This document shows positions 45,837 to 53,350 of a DNA stretch of 64,000 nucleotides, piece by piece. A program made the position numbers and the translations under genes. Position 1 is the stretch's first letter, and every line of letters begins with the position of its first letter. Origin of the DNA: Flavobacterium jejuense (lineage in GTDB: Bacteria; Bacteroidota; Bacteroidia; Flavobacteriales; Flavobacteriaceae); contig NZ_VEVQ02000004.1 of assembly GCF_006491595.2 (NCBI RefSeq), positions 1 to 64,000 on the forward strand. Direction: 5' to 3'. The notes under the pieces are model-generated. The model saw only the letters and a program-made list of their open reading frames with translations, was not told the origin of the DNA and ran no database searches.

Positions 45837-46475
45837 TCAAATTGCAATCTTCAACATTTTATTTAATTCATTATCCTTGAAAATTAATGGTTTTTCTGCT
45901 GGGATCATCAGTTTTTCTAAGGTGTTGTTTTTTACATTTTCATATTCATGGGCTACAAAATCGCTGATGTCTTCTATTAACAGAATGTCTTCTTTTGCAA
46001 ATGTTTTTATAAACTCGTTTCGCAATCCTATTTGTATGGCTCTTCGTTCTAATTTAGTTCCATAAGGATCGTGATCTGGATCCCATTGTAATCGGACATT
46101 TGATGATTTTACTTCGTTTTGCCATTCTTCTCTTGTCATTCCTTCAACTTGATTAAAGGAAGAATAAACAGCATGTTGTAAATACGTTTCAAAAGCGTCT
46201 CTTTTCAGATGAATGGCTAAAACAACTTCTTGTCCTTCTTTTGTTCCCCAACCGTTTCGGTACATCATCCAAAGGAAATTGGGTTTTATCCAGGTCATTC
46301 TTTCCAGACTAAATGCCCCACCAAAGTATTGATTTTTGACTGCAAATTCTCCTATTTCTTTTCTGTAGGATTGATATACTATTATTTTATCATCATCATA
46401 TTGTGCCATAATGTGATAGCCTTCTTTTGGCCATTCTTCTATTTGTGCTGTATATTTTTTTAATTCTAGTTTCAT
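45837..46475 (-). CDS. DUF4291-family protein
   Basis: I start at 46475 (212 residues, MKLELKKYTAQIEEWP); the in-frame ATG at 46583 lies inside a hairpin repeat. Family signatures are strong: HIMAQYDDDKIIVYQSYR (about 21-38), SLERMTWIKPNFLWMMYR (about 57-74), GWGTKEGQEVVLAIHL (about 75-90) and RLQWDPDHDPYGTKLERR (about 128-145). The function is not established to my knowledge. Repeated linkage with ADP-ribose enzymes here suggests an NAD- or ADP-ribose-related activity. It is the first gene after the prs-like gene. Confidence 0.85.
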   Translation of the reverse strand: MKLELKKYTAQIEEWPKEGYHIMAQYDDDKIIVYQSYRKEIGEFAVKNQYFGGAFSLERMTWIKPNFLWMMYRNGWGTKEGQEVVLAIHLKRDAFETYLQHAVYSSFNQVEGMTREEWQNEVKSSNVRLQWDPDHDPYGTKLERRAIQIGLRNEFIKTFAKEDILLIEDISDFVAHEYENVKNNTLEKLMIPAEKPLIFKDNELNKMLKIAI

Positions 46476-46533
46476 TTTTACTTTGTGTTTGATTCCTATT
46501 GCAATGGGTTTAGTAATTAAAAACGTCTTTTTT

Positions 46534-46618
46534 AGCCCTGATAGGAATGGCATCCTTTTCTTTTTTTCCTTCAACAGATTCAAAATAAAAAAAGAAAAGA
46601 TAGAGTGGATAGCAGGTG
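46534..46618. repeat. Imperfect inverted repeat between prs-like and DUF4291 genes
   Basis: A 13-bp perfect stem CTTTTCTTTTTTT (46555-46567) / AAAAAAAGAAAAG (46587-46599), flanked by AGCCCTGATAGGAATGGCAT on the left and GATAGAGTGGATAGCAGG on the right, which partly pair. It looks like a member of a dispersed element or a structured mRNA segment in the 198-bp gap of the operon. Confidence 0.55.
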
Positions 46619-46673
46619 TGCTTTTCTACTGAATGAATTAGTTTGTGCTTCTGAAATTAAAATTAAATTTGAA

Positions 46674-47507
46674 TTACTGTTCTACTGTTAATTTAATTAC
46701 TTCCACCTTCTCATTCTCAATATCTTTGAAAGAATTGGTAGTGAAAATCTTTTGGAATACACTTAAACTTTCAAAACCTTTGTTGAAAATACCGTGACTT
46801 ACTGCTAAGTATAAGTTGCCTGCTTTTTTGTTTTTTAGTTCTTCGGCTAAGCCAATAAAAGTTCCTCCTCCATCGCAAATGTCATCTACGATTAGACAAT
46901 CTTTGCCTTGTAAGTCTTCTGAATAAACTTTGAAGCCTGATAGTTTTCCTGTTTTTACATCTCTACTTTTACTACATTCTATTACCTCAACTCCTCCTAA
47001 ATATTCTGATACTTTGTAGATTTTCTTTAAGGCTCCTCCATCTGGTGAAATTAATACCACTTCGTTTCCTATCTTTTTAATTACTTGTTGTATAAAATCG
47101 TAATTGGTTACTACCTCGCAGTTATTCAATAAAGCTGGTGTCACTTCTGAATGCGGGTCGAATACTTGGATTTTATTCAAATTCAAACTATTGATGATAT
47201 CTGCATAAACTTTTACAGATAAAGGTTCTCCTGGAATCATAACACGATCTTGTCTTGCTGCTGGAAAGTAAGGGATAAAAGCATTGATGGTTTTCACGCC
47301 CATTCTTCTTAAAGCATCAATAGCCAAACAAAACAACCCTAAATTGTTGAAAGAATTGATTCGATGTGTAACGGTCACCGTAGCTGTAGTATCAAAGTTT
47401 GCTGTGATCTTTATATGAGGTTCTCCTCCTGAAAAGATAAAACTTTGAAATTCAATTGTATTTTGTGTTCCTAGTGGGGTAAATTGTGTATCTAAATTAA
47501 GTATCAT
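46674..47507 (-). CDS. PRPP-synthetase-like enzyme of the NAD cluster
   Basis: A 277-residue protein, about 35 shorter than housekeeping Prs. It keeps the Prs plan: IPYFPAARQDRVMIPGEP (about 79-96), the metal loop IQVFDPHSEVTPALL (about 114-128; normally DLHA) and the phosphoribosyl loop IVDDICDGGGTFIGLAEEL (about 212-230; normally DTGGT). Prs makes PRPP from ribose 5-phosphate and ATP. The altered loops suggest another ribose-phosphate substrate, for example ADP-ribose as in phage NARP1 Adps. It heads the operon, directly behind an NrtR-type operator. Confidence 0.85.
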   Translation of the reverse strand: MILNLDTQFTPLGTQNTIEFQSFIFSGGEPHIKITANFDTTATVTVTHRINSFNNLGLFCLAIDALRRMGVKTINAFIPYFPAARQDRVMIPGEPLSVKVYADIINSLNLNKIQVFDPHSEVTPALLNNCEVVTNYDFIQQVIKKIGNEVVLISPDGGALKKIYKVSEYLGGVEVIECSKSRDVKTGKLSGFKVYSEDLQGKDCLIVDDICDGGGTFIGLAEELKNKKAGNLYLAVSHGIFNKGFESLSVFQKIFTTNSFKDIENEKVEVIKLTVEQ

Positions 47508-47513
47508 AACTAT

Positions 47514-47561
47514 TTTGTGTTTATTTTACACAAATGTATGATTTAATTTTTTTCTGACAAA
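47514..47561 (-). promoter_or_regulatory. Promoter and NrtR-type operator of the NAD operon
   Basis: Minus strand: -33 TTTG (47558-47561), 19 nt, -7 TACATTTG (47531-47538), a perfect consensus. A 7-bp perfect inverted repeat TTTGTGT-N7-ACACAAA (47514-47534) overlaps the -7 and the start region; its core is GTGTT-N5-TACAC. Binding here would block transcription. Start codon follows 7 nt later. Confidence 0.7.
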
Positions 47562-47571
47562 ATATTTTATT

Positions 47572-47586
47572 GTGTATTTTTTACAC
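47572..47586. promoter_or_regulatory. Second NrtR-type palindrome
   Basis: GTGTA-TTTTT-TACAC, a perfect 5-bp inverted repeat with 5-bp spacer, straddling the nrtR stop codon about 65 bp upstream of the prs-like start. It may be an auxiliary operator. Confidence 0.5.
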
Positions 47587-48276
47587 TAACTTAATTTCAA
47601 AGTGAATTCCCTCTTTTTCAAGGCGTTTGTATTCGGCAGTATTGAAAGCATACAATTTAGCTGGACGACCTGTTTTTTTGGTTGCGTATTCTTCTGTTTC
47701 TGTAATAAAGCCAAAACTCATCATTTTCTTTCGGAAATTTCTTCGGTCAATTTCTTTACCTATGATAGTATTGTATAAATTTTCTAATTGAGAGAAAAGA
47801 AATTTAGTAGGCAGCAAATCAAAACCAATAGGTTGATAGGTTACTTTATTTTTTAATCTTTCAATTCCCAATCTAATAATTTCGTTATGATCAAAAGCTA
47901 AGTTAGGTATTTTATCAATTTCTACCCAAGACACTTTTTCTGCATCCGTATCAGCAATTAAAGTTAGTTTTGATGGATCAACCAGAGCGAAATATGCTAC
48001 AGAAATTACTCTGTTTCTAGGATCTCTTGAAATATCATCTCCAAAAGTATACAGTTGTTCTAGATAATTAACAGAAACATTGGTTTCTTCTTTTAATTCT
48101 CGTTTTACAGCTTCTATCAAAGCTTCATCTTCTTGAACCAATCCACCAGGCAAGGCCCAATAGTCATTTTGACTGCCAAACTTTTGTTGGATTAATAAAA
48201 CATATAGTTTTGATTTTTGATATCCAAAAACTACTGCATCTACTGCTATTTTAATATTTTGATGATGTGCTGACAT
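47581..48276 (-). CDS. nrtR: NrtR-family Nudix/winged-helix transcriptional regulator
   Basis: A 231-residue protein: N-terminal Nudix domain with DYWALPGGLVQEDEA and RELKEETNV (a slightly degenerate Nudix box, so it is probably a ligand sensor and not an active hydrolase) and a C-terminal winged helix with NFRKKMMSFGFITE and KKTGRPAKLY (about 205-214), the NrtR signature. NrtR proteins repress NAD genes and are released by ADP-ribose or related nucleotides. It is upstream of and co-directional with the NAD operon and has palindromes on its own promoter, so it should control both. Confidence 0.88.
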   Translation of the reverse strand: MSAHHQNIKIAVDAVVFGYQKSKLYVLLIQQKFGSQNDYWALPGGLVQEDEALIEAVKRELKEETNVSVNYLEQLYTFGDDISRDPRNRVISVAYFALVDPSKLTLIADTDAEKVSWVEIDKIPNLAFDHNEIIRLGIERLKNKVTYQPIGFDLLPTKFLFSQLENLYNTIIGKEIDRRNFRKKMMSFGFITETEEYATKKTGRPAKLYAFNTAEYKRLEKEGIHFEIKLV

Positions 48277-48282
48277 AAAAAC

Positions 48283-48304
48283 GTGTATATACTACGCAAA
48301 TATA
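48283..48304 (-). promoter_or_regulatory. nrtR promoter -7 with overlapping operator
   Basis: Minus strand -7 TATATTTG (48297-48304) is followed immediately by the palindrome GTGTA-TATAC-TACGC on the + strand (48283-48297, one mismatch). The geometry is the same as at 47514-47538, which supports one regulator acting on both. Confidence 0.6.
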
Positions 48305-48388
48305 GTTTTTTTTGGTTTTACTATCTGTATTTGGTGATTTGTTTTCCATTTTGGTATTACTTTTATTAAACTTAAACAGCAATTAATA

Positions 48389-48432
48389 TTACTATGAAGT
48401 TACTATAACCTTACTATAGAATTACTATAAAT
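48389..48432. repeat. Four 11-bp tandem repeats (TTACTAT core)
   Basis: TTACTATGAAG, TTACTATAACC, TTACTATAGAA and TTACTATAAAT follow one another with an exact 11-bp period. Weaker copies (TTTATTATAGG, TTTATTGTAAA) follow from about 48441. The 11-bp phasing is one helix turn, as in tandem sites for OmpR/PhoB-type regulators. It lies in the 282-bp gap between nrtR and the transglutaminase gene, 110-155 bp upstream of nrtR. Confidence 0.6.
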
Positions 48433-48558
48433 TGGAATGCAAACTGATTTATTATAGGTTTATTGTAAATTAATTAATAGTTTATTTTTTATTCCAATTA
48501 AATTTTACATTCCACTAAATGACATGTTTGCAGTATAGATAACGAATTATTAGTAAAT

Positions 48559-49575
48559 TTATTTTTTTTCCACTTTTACAGTATAAGTAATCAAATACTC
48601 CTCTTTAAGTTTAATATGAAAATCATAAAAACCTCGTTTGTCAAAAGTGTGTTTCACCTCTAAAAGTTCATCACTATTTTTATTTATTGTTGGTTTAACC
48701 GAAGTTTTATAAGTTCCTGAAGTCATTTCAATAGTTATATTGCTTGTATCCATAGGATTACCTTCTTTTAGTAAAAAAATGACTTCTTGATTTTGCTTTA
48801 CTTCCAAGTGTAGGGTTACTGGTTGAGTAGGAACAATGGCTTGTTTAAAAGTGGTTGGATACACTATTGGTCCATTTAAAAAACTAGTAATTGGAATTAT
48901 GGTATCTGTCAGTAACCATTTGGTGTTTACTGGATAGTGATTTTTTACGAATAAGTTTGGATCTGTTAAAAAATATCCGTCGTTGTAATCATATTTGAAA
49001 CTGTAGTGATTTAAATCATAAATACCGCTGGACCAAGTAGCGTCACAGAGATACCATTTATTATTGAGTTGGACTGCATTCCAAGAATGATTGGGAATAC
49101 TTAATTCTTCAATGTTTACATCTGCTGTTCTCCCATAACCGTCTAAGATTTCACATTTTATTTCTGCCAGATTGGCTAATTCTTTAATGAGATATGCATA
49201 ACCTGTACAAACTGTTTTTTGTTCTTTTAATAGTCTTTTAAATGTTTTTTGTGTAAAATATGCGTTCCAAGTAGCCAATTTTAAGCTGTCTTTTTTTAGT
49301 TTGTTACGAGTCTTTTTGTTTTTTAGGTAAGCGTAATAATCGTTTTCAATATTGGCACATACCCAACGATATATTGCTCGAAATTTTTCAACATCCGTTT
49401 TTAATGTACTCGTTAAATTATAGGACAAAATAGGTAAACTTTCTAAAGTTGCTCCTTTGTATTTATTTGCAATTGCATCAGCTTTTGTAAAGTTGATATT
49501 ACTAAAATCAGATTGTTGCGCTTGTGTTTTTAGACTAAAAAAACAAAGAGCTAAGCATAATAGGTGTTTACTCAT
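48559..49575 (-). CDS. Secreted transglutaminase-like cysteine protein
   Basis: A 338-residue protein with a signal peptide (MSKHLLCLALCFFSLKTQAQ). The transglutaminase-core triad is Cys in KTVCTGYAYLIKEL (about 117-130), His in NHSWNAVQL (about 166-174) and Asp in YLCDATWSSG (about 180-189). The C-terminal part (about 250-338) is beta-rich. Bacterial members are usually proteases or transferases in the envelope. Its start overlaps the previous gene's end by 8 bp. Confidence 0.82.
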   Translation of the reverse strand: MSKHLLCLALCFFSLKTQAQQSDFSNINFTKADAIANKYKGATLESLPILSYNLTSTLKTDVEKFRAIYRWVCANIENDYYAYLKNKKTRNKLKKDSLKLATWNAYFTQKTFKRLLKEQKTVCTGYAYLIKELANLAEIKCEILDGYGRTADVNIEELSIPNHSWNAVQLNNKWYLCDATWSSGIYDLNHYSFKYDYNDGYFLTDPNLFVKNHYPVNTKWLLTDTIIPITSFLNGPIVYPTTFKQAIVPTQPVTLHLEVKQNQEVIFLLKEGNPMDTSNITIEMTSGTYKTSVKPTINKNSDELLEVKHTFDKRGFYDFHIKLKEEYLITYTVKVEKK

Positions 49576-50284
49576 TCTTAAACCAACTTTTTACTCTTTG
49601 AACAAAAGAAAGTTTGGATTGATATACTTTTGCTACTGAAACTTCTCCAACAAAGCACAACATAGCATCATCCATTTTTAAAGTAATGTGATTTGTTTCA
49701 TTTGTAACCTTAACCTCTTGCGTTGTAAAACCTACATAACTTACTAGTAAAATTGTCCCCTCCTTTAAAGGTTGTGGAAAAGTGAATTCACCATTAAAAT
49801 TAGTTGTTACTCCAATATTTGAGTTTTTCAAAGCAACATTTGCACCTGCTAAAGGACCAATCTCATCTGAAATTATTCCTTTTACAATAATTCCTTCTGA
49901 TTGATTTTCTAATTGTCTTTCTTTATTTTTAGTTTCAGTTTGAATCGTTGTCGGTTTTGTTTTGGTCTGTCCAAAAGATGTATTAAAATACAATAAAGAA
50001 AGTAAAGAAACACTAGCTAAACCAGCGTTAAACAACTTATATCTATTTGTTTTTAAAGAAGTTGAATCATTATCATAAGTCTTCAGTTGTTCTTCACGAA
50101 AATAACCGCAAGTATTTTGCGTAGTGTTTTTAAAATGATTAGCAACTTCTTTATCTGTCCAATTTATAAAGTCTGTTACTTCTTTTTGACACGAACTACA
50201 AAAACCTCCTTTTTCAGTTGAAAGAAAATTATCGAACTTTTCCGAACAAGGTGTGTTTATGGAAAGGGTTGTTTTTTGGTTCAT
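49568..50284 (-). CDS. Membrane protein with Cys-rich head and carboxypeptidase-regulatory domain
   Basis: A 238-residue protein without an N-terminal signal. The N-terminal 70 residues have a CSSCQK pair plus other Cys (TPCSEKF, NTCGYF), like a small zinc-binding cytoplasmic domain. One membrane helix follows (LASVSLLSLLYFNTSFG, about 94-110), then a CarboxypepD_reg-like beta domain (about 135-205: GIIVKGIISDEIGPLAGANV, VTTNFNGEFTF). It may link a cytoplasmic head to a periplasmic domain; the role is unknown. It is co-transcribed with the transglutaminase-like gene. Confidence 0.7.
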   Translation of the reverse strand: MNQKTTLSINTPCSEKFDNFLSTEKGGFCSSCQKEVTDFINWTDKEVANHFKNTTQNTCGYFREEQLKTYDNDSTSLKTNRYKLFNAGLASVSLLSLLYFNTSFGQTKTKPTTIQTETKNKERQLENQSEGIIVKGIISDEIGPLAGANVALKNSNIGVTTNFNGEFTFPQPLKEGTILLVSYVGFTTQEVKVTNETNHITLKMDDAMLCFVGEVSVAKVYQSKLSFVQRVKSWFKNE

Positions 50285-50335
50285 AGCTTTTTATGTTGGT
50301 GTACTCAAATATACAAAATAGCTTAAATATATAAA

Positions 50336-51235
50336 TTATGTGCTTAAGAATAATTTCAACTCTATCAAAACCTCATCCAAAATACTATTCAAAGTGTCAT
50401 TTTTTCTTGATAATGAATAAACTGGTGTGAAAGGCATTTTTGAGCTAATCCAAAGTAATTGTATTCTGTTCATTTCCAAAAATTCTTTCGCATTGATATC
50501 CCAAACTACTGCAAGTCCCGAATGTTTTGATAGCGTATTTAGCATTTCATATTCTGAAGGTATTATATAATTCGCAACTAAGGAAGGTCTCTTTTTGTCG
50601 AAAACATGTAACCAAAACAATTTTACATGTGGAATTCGAGCATCATAACTGTACCATTTTTGTTGGTTTAACCAATTTTCCACTGCTGTTAAATTGTTAG
50701 TCTTAATCTCATTTTTCACAATATTTAAATCCAAATCGTTACTAGCAATCATAATTTGTTTTATTTGACCTATTTCTTTTTGAATGGTGTCAAAAGTGTC
50801 ATATTTCTTGGTAACTATGGCAAAATCAATTTTTTTGGAATCGACCAATTGGAACAACTCATCATTTTCTGCATAAGTAAAGTCTATAAAATCGAATTTG
50901 GACAGCAATTGATTACCAATACTTGAAAATAAATGTTTGGAAATACCAACAGAAACCAACTTATTGGTATTAAAAGCTTTTTCTCTAAAACCATTTTCAA
51001 CATTTTCGAGTCGGTCTAAAGCTTCAATGATTAAATTATTCAGCAACTTAGCATATTCTGTTGGCTCAACTCCTTTTGACTTTCGATTGAACAGTTTATA
51101 ACCAACATGTGCTTCCAACATTGCTATTTGCTGACTCACGGCTGGCTGACTTATATATAATTCTTTCGCAGCATTTGAAAAATTACCGTTTTTATAAACC
51201 GATTTAAATGTTCTGTACCATTCTAAATTAACCAT
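50336..51235 (-). CDS. LysR-family transcriptional regulator
   Basis: A 299-residue LysR protein. N-terminal winged helix with NAAKELYISQPAVSQQIAML (residues 20-39), then a linker helix and substrate-binding domain. It is divergent from a DJ-1/PfpI lipoprotein gene and an alcohol dehydrogenase gene and most probably activates them. A 14-bp palindrome (51260-51273) in the intergenic gap is a likely site. Confidence 0.88.
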   Translation of the reverse strand: MVNLEWYRTFKSVYKNGNFSNAAKELYISQPAVSQQIAMLEAHVGYKLFNRKSKGVEPTEYAKLLNNLIIEALDRLENVENGFREKAFNTNKLVSVGISKHLFSSIGNQLLSKFDFIDFTYAENDELFQLVDSKKIDFAIVTKKYDTFDTIQKEIGQIKQIMIASNDLDLNIVKNEIKTNNLTAVENWLNQQKWYSYDARIPHVKLFWLHVFDKKRPSLVANYIIPSEYEMLNTLSKHSGLAVVWDINAKEFLEMNRIQLLWISSKMPFTPVYSLSRKNDTLNSILDEVLIELKLFLST

Positions 51236-51259
51236 GGTATAATTATATTTATCACAAAC

Positions 51260-51273
51260 ATAATTTAAATTAT
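51260..51273. promoter_or_regulatory. Palindrome in LysR/DJ-1 divergent region
   Basis: ATAATTT-AAATTAT is a perfect 14-bp palindrome containing a T-N11-A style LysR core. A -7 element TAATTTTG (51351-51358) for the + strand DJ-1 gene follows. AT-rich sequence makes chance palindromes common, so the confidence is modest. Confidence 0.4.
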
Positions 51274-51372
51274 TTTTACTAATATCATTTATGTAGTAAT
51301 TTTGATAAATAATTAAAAAATGTTGAAACGTAAAACAGTAACCTTATCCGTAATTTTGATTAATAGAAAATC

Positions 51373-52167
51373 ATGAAAAACATAGCAATAGCCTTATTAT
51401 TAGTATTATCCATCAGTTGTAAAGAAAAAGAAGACACAACTGAAACAGTAACGCAAAACGAAGAAGCAACAACAAAAAAAGAAACCATGAGAAAAGTAGT
51501 ATTTGTATTAACTAGTCATGATGAACTAGGAAACACAGGAGAAAAAACAGGATTTTGGATTGAAGAATTTGCAGCACCTTATTATGAATTAGCTGATAAA
51601 GGAGTTGAAATAACCATTGCCTCACCAGAAGGAGGTCAACCACCCATTGATCCTAGAAGCGCTGATTCATCTTCTGCAACAGAAGACACTAAACGATTTG
51701 ATAACGATAAAGCTTTACAAGAAAAATTAGCAAACACAGTAAAGTTAGCTACCATAAATCAAGCTGATTATGATGCCGTATTTTATCCAGGCGGTCACGG
51801 TCCATTATGGGATTTAGCTTCAAGTGAAACTTCAAAATCTTTAATTGAATCTTTTTATACGAACAATAAGCCAGTGGCTTTCGTTTGTCATGCTCCTGGA
51901 GTATTGAAAGACGTGAAAGTAAATGGTGAATTCTTAGTAAAAGGTAAAAAAGTTACCGGTTTTACAAATGAAGAAGAAGAAGCTGTAGGTTTAACCAAAA
52001 TAGTTCCTTTCCTATTAGAAGACGCATTACAGGCTGATGGAGCTATTTATAGTAAAGGAGAAAATTGGGCACCTTATGCTGTAGAAGATGGTTTATTAAT
52101 TACAGGGCAAAATCCAGCTTCTTCTAAATTAGTAGCTCAAAAATTATTAGAACAAATAAATAAATAA
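51373..52167 (+). CDS. DJ-1/PfpI-family lipoprotein (Hsp31-like)
   Basis: A 264-residue protein with a lipobox (LLLVLSISCKE), so it should be attached to the envelope. The DJ-1/PfpI fold runs from about residue 40: VFVLTSHDELGN, YDAVFYPGGHGPLWD (about 135-149) and the nucleophile elbow AFVCHAPGVL (about 173-182) with Cys near 176, and a Glu in the Hsp31-style position (WIEEFAAPYYEL). Members detoxify glyoxals or act as holdases. It is followed after 4 bp by the alcohol dehydrogenase. Confidence 0.85.
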   Translation: MKNIAIALLLVLSISCKEKEDTTETVTQNEEATTKKETMRKVVFVLTSHDELGNTGEKTGFWIEEFAAPYYELADKGVEITIASPEGGQPPIDPRSADSSSATEDTKRFDNDKALQEKLANTVKLATINQADYDAVFYPGGHGPLWDLASSETSKSLIESFYTNNKPVAFVCHAPGVLKDVKVNGEFLVKGKKVTGFTNEEEEAVGLTKIVPFLLEDALQADGAIYSKGENWAPYAVEDGLLITGQNPASSKLVAQKLLEQINK

Positions 52168-52171
52168 GAAA

Positions 52172-53350
52172 ATGAACAATTTCGAATTATATAATCCCGT
52201 AAATTATGTCTTTGGAAAAGGACAAATAGAAAAATTAAAAGATTTAGTTCCTGCCAACACAAAAATATTACTTGCTTATGGTGGAGGAAGTATTTTTAAA
52301 AATGGAGTGTATGACCAAGTAAAGAAAGCTCTATCCTCACAATTTGAATCAAATAATATTGTGGAATTTGGAGGAATTGAACCCAATCCTCGTTATGAAA
52401 CCTTAATGAAAGCTGTTAAAGTGATTCGTAAAGAAAAAATTGGATTTATTTTAGCTATTGGTGGTGGAAGTGTAATTGATGGTGTGAAATTCATTTCAGG
52501 TGCTGTCAATTATGAAGGTGATGCTGCTGAAATTTTAAGAAAACGTATTTTATTTAAGGATGTATCTCAAGTGATTCCGTTTGGAACGGTTTTAACGTTA
52601 CCAGCAACAGGTTCAGAAATGAATTCGGGAGCTGTAGTTACTATTGAAGAAACACAAGAGAAACTAACTCTTGGAGGCAGTGCTTTATTTCCTGTTTTTT
52701 CTGTGGTGGACCCAACAGTAATTACATCTTTACCAAAGCGACAATTGCAAAATGGTGTTGTAGATGCTTTTACACACGTTATGGAACAATATTTAACCTA
52801 TCCTCATGATGCGATGCTTCAAGATAGAATTGCTGAAGGCATTTTACAAACGCTGATAGAAATTGGTCCAAATGTGGTTGAAAATCCTTCTGATTATAAA
52901 TTAGCTTCTAACTTCGTTTGGTCTGCAACAATGGCTTTAAATGGATTAATTCAAAAAGGAGTTCCTTCTGATTGGGCAACACATATGATTGGTCATGAAT
53001 TAACTGCTTTGTATGAAATTGATCATGCTAGAACTTTGGCAATTATTGGTCCCAACTTATACAAAGTAATGTTTGACACCAAAAAAGATAAATTAGCCCA
53101 GTACGGAAAACGTGTTTGGAATATCTCTGGAGATTCAACTGAAGCAATTGCAGAAAAAGCCTTAGAAAAAACGGTTGATTTCCTTCACAAAATGGGAATG
53201 AAAACCAAATTATCTGAAAACACAGAAAACTACGAAAAAACTGCTGACTTTATCGTAAACCGCTTTGAAGAAAGAGGTTGGAAAGCCCTAGGTGAAAAAC
53301 AAAACATTACCCCTGAAAAAGTAAGAGAAATAGTGGAAATGAGTTACTAG
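52172..53350 (+). CDS. Iron-containing alcohol dehydrogenase (YqhD/BDH-like)
   Basis: A 392-residue type III dehydrogenase. NAD(P)-binding ILAIGGGSVIDGVKFISG (about 91-108), then the metal ligands: Asp in NGVVDAFTHVMEQYL (about 194-208) with His and His in DWATHMIGHELTALYEIDHA (about 269-288). YqhD-type enzymes reduce short toxic aldehydes. With the DJ-1 lipoprotein and LysR regulator it forms a likely carbonyl-stress unit. Its stop TAG shares CTAG with the stop of the convergent gene. Confidence 0.9.
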   Translation: MNNFELYNPVNYVFGKGQIEKLKDLVPANTKILLAYGGGSIFKNGVYDQVKKALSSQFESNNIVEFGGIEPNPRYETLMKAVKVIRKEKIGFILAIGGGSVIDGVKFISGAVNYEGDAAEILRKRILFKDVSQVIPFGTVLTLPATGSEMNSGAVVTIEETQEKLTLGGSALFPVFSVVDPTVITSLPKRQLQNGVVDAFTHVMEQYLTYPHDAMLQDRIAEGILQTLIEIGPNVVENPSDYKLASNFVWSATMALNGLIQKGVPSDWATHMIGHELTALYEIDHARTLAIIGPNLYKVMFDTKKDKLAQYGKRVWNISGDSTEAIAEKALEKTVDFLHKMGMKTKLSENTENYEKTADFIVNRFEERGWKALGEKQNITPEKVREIVEMSY

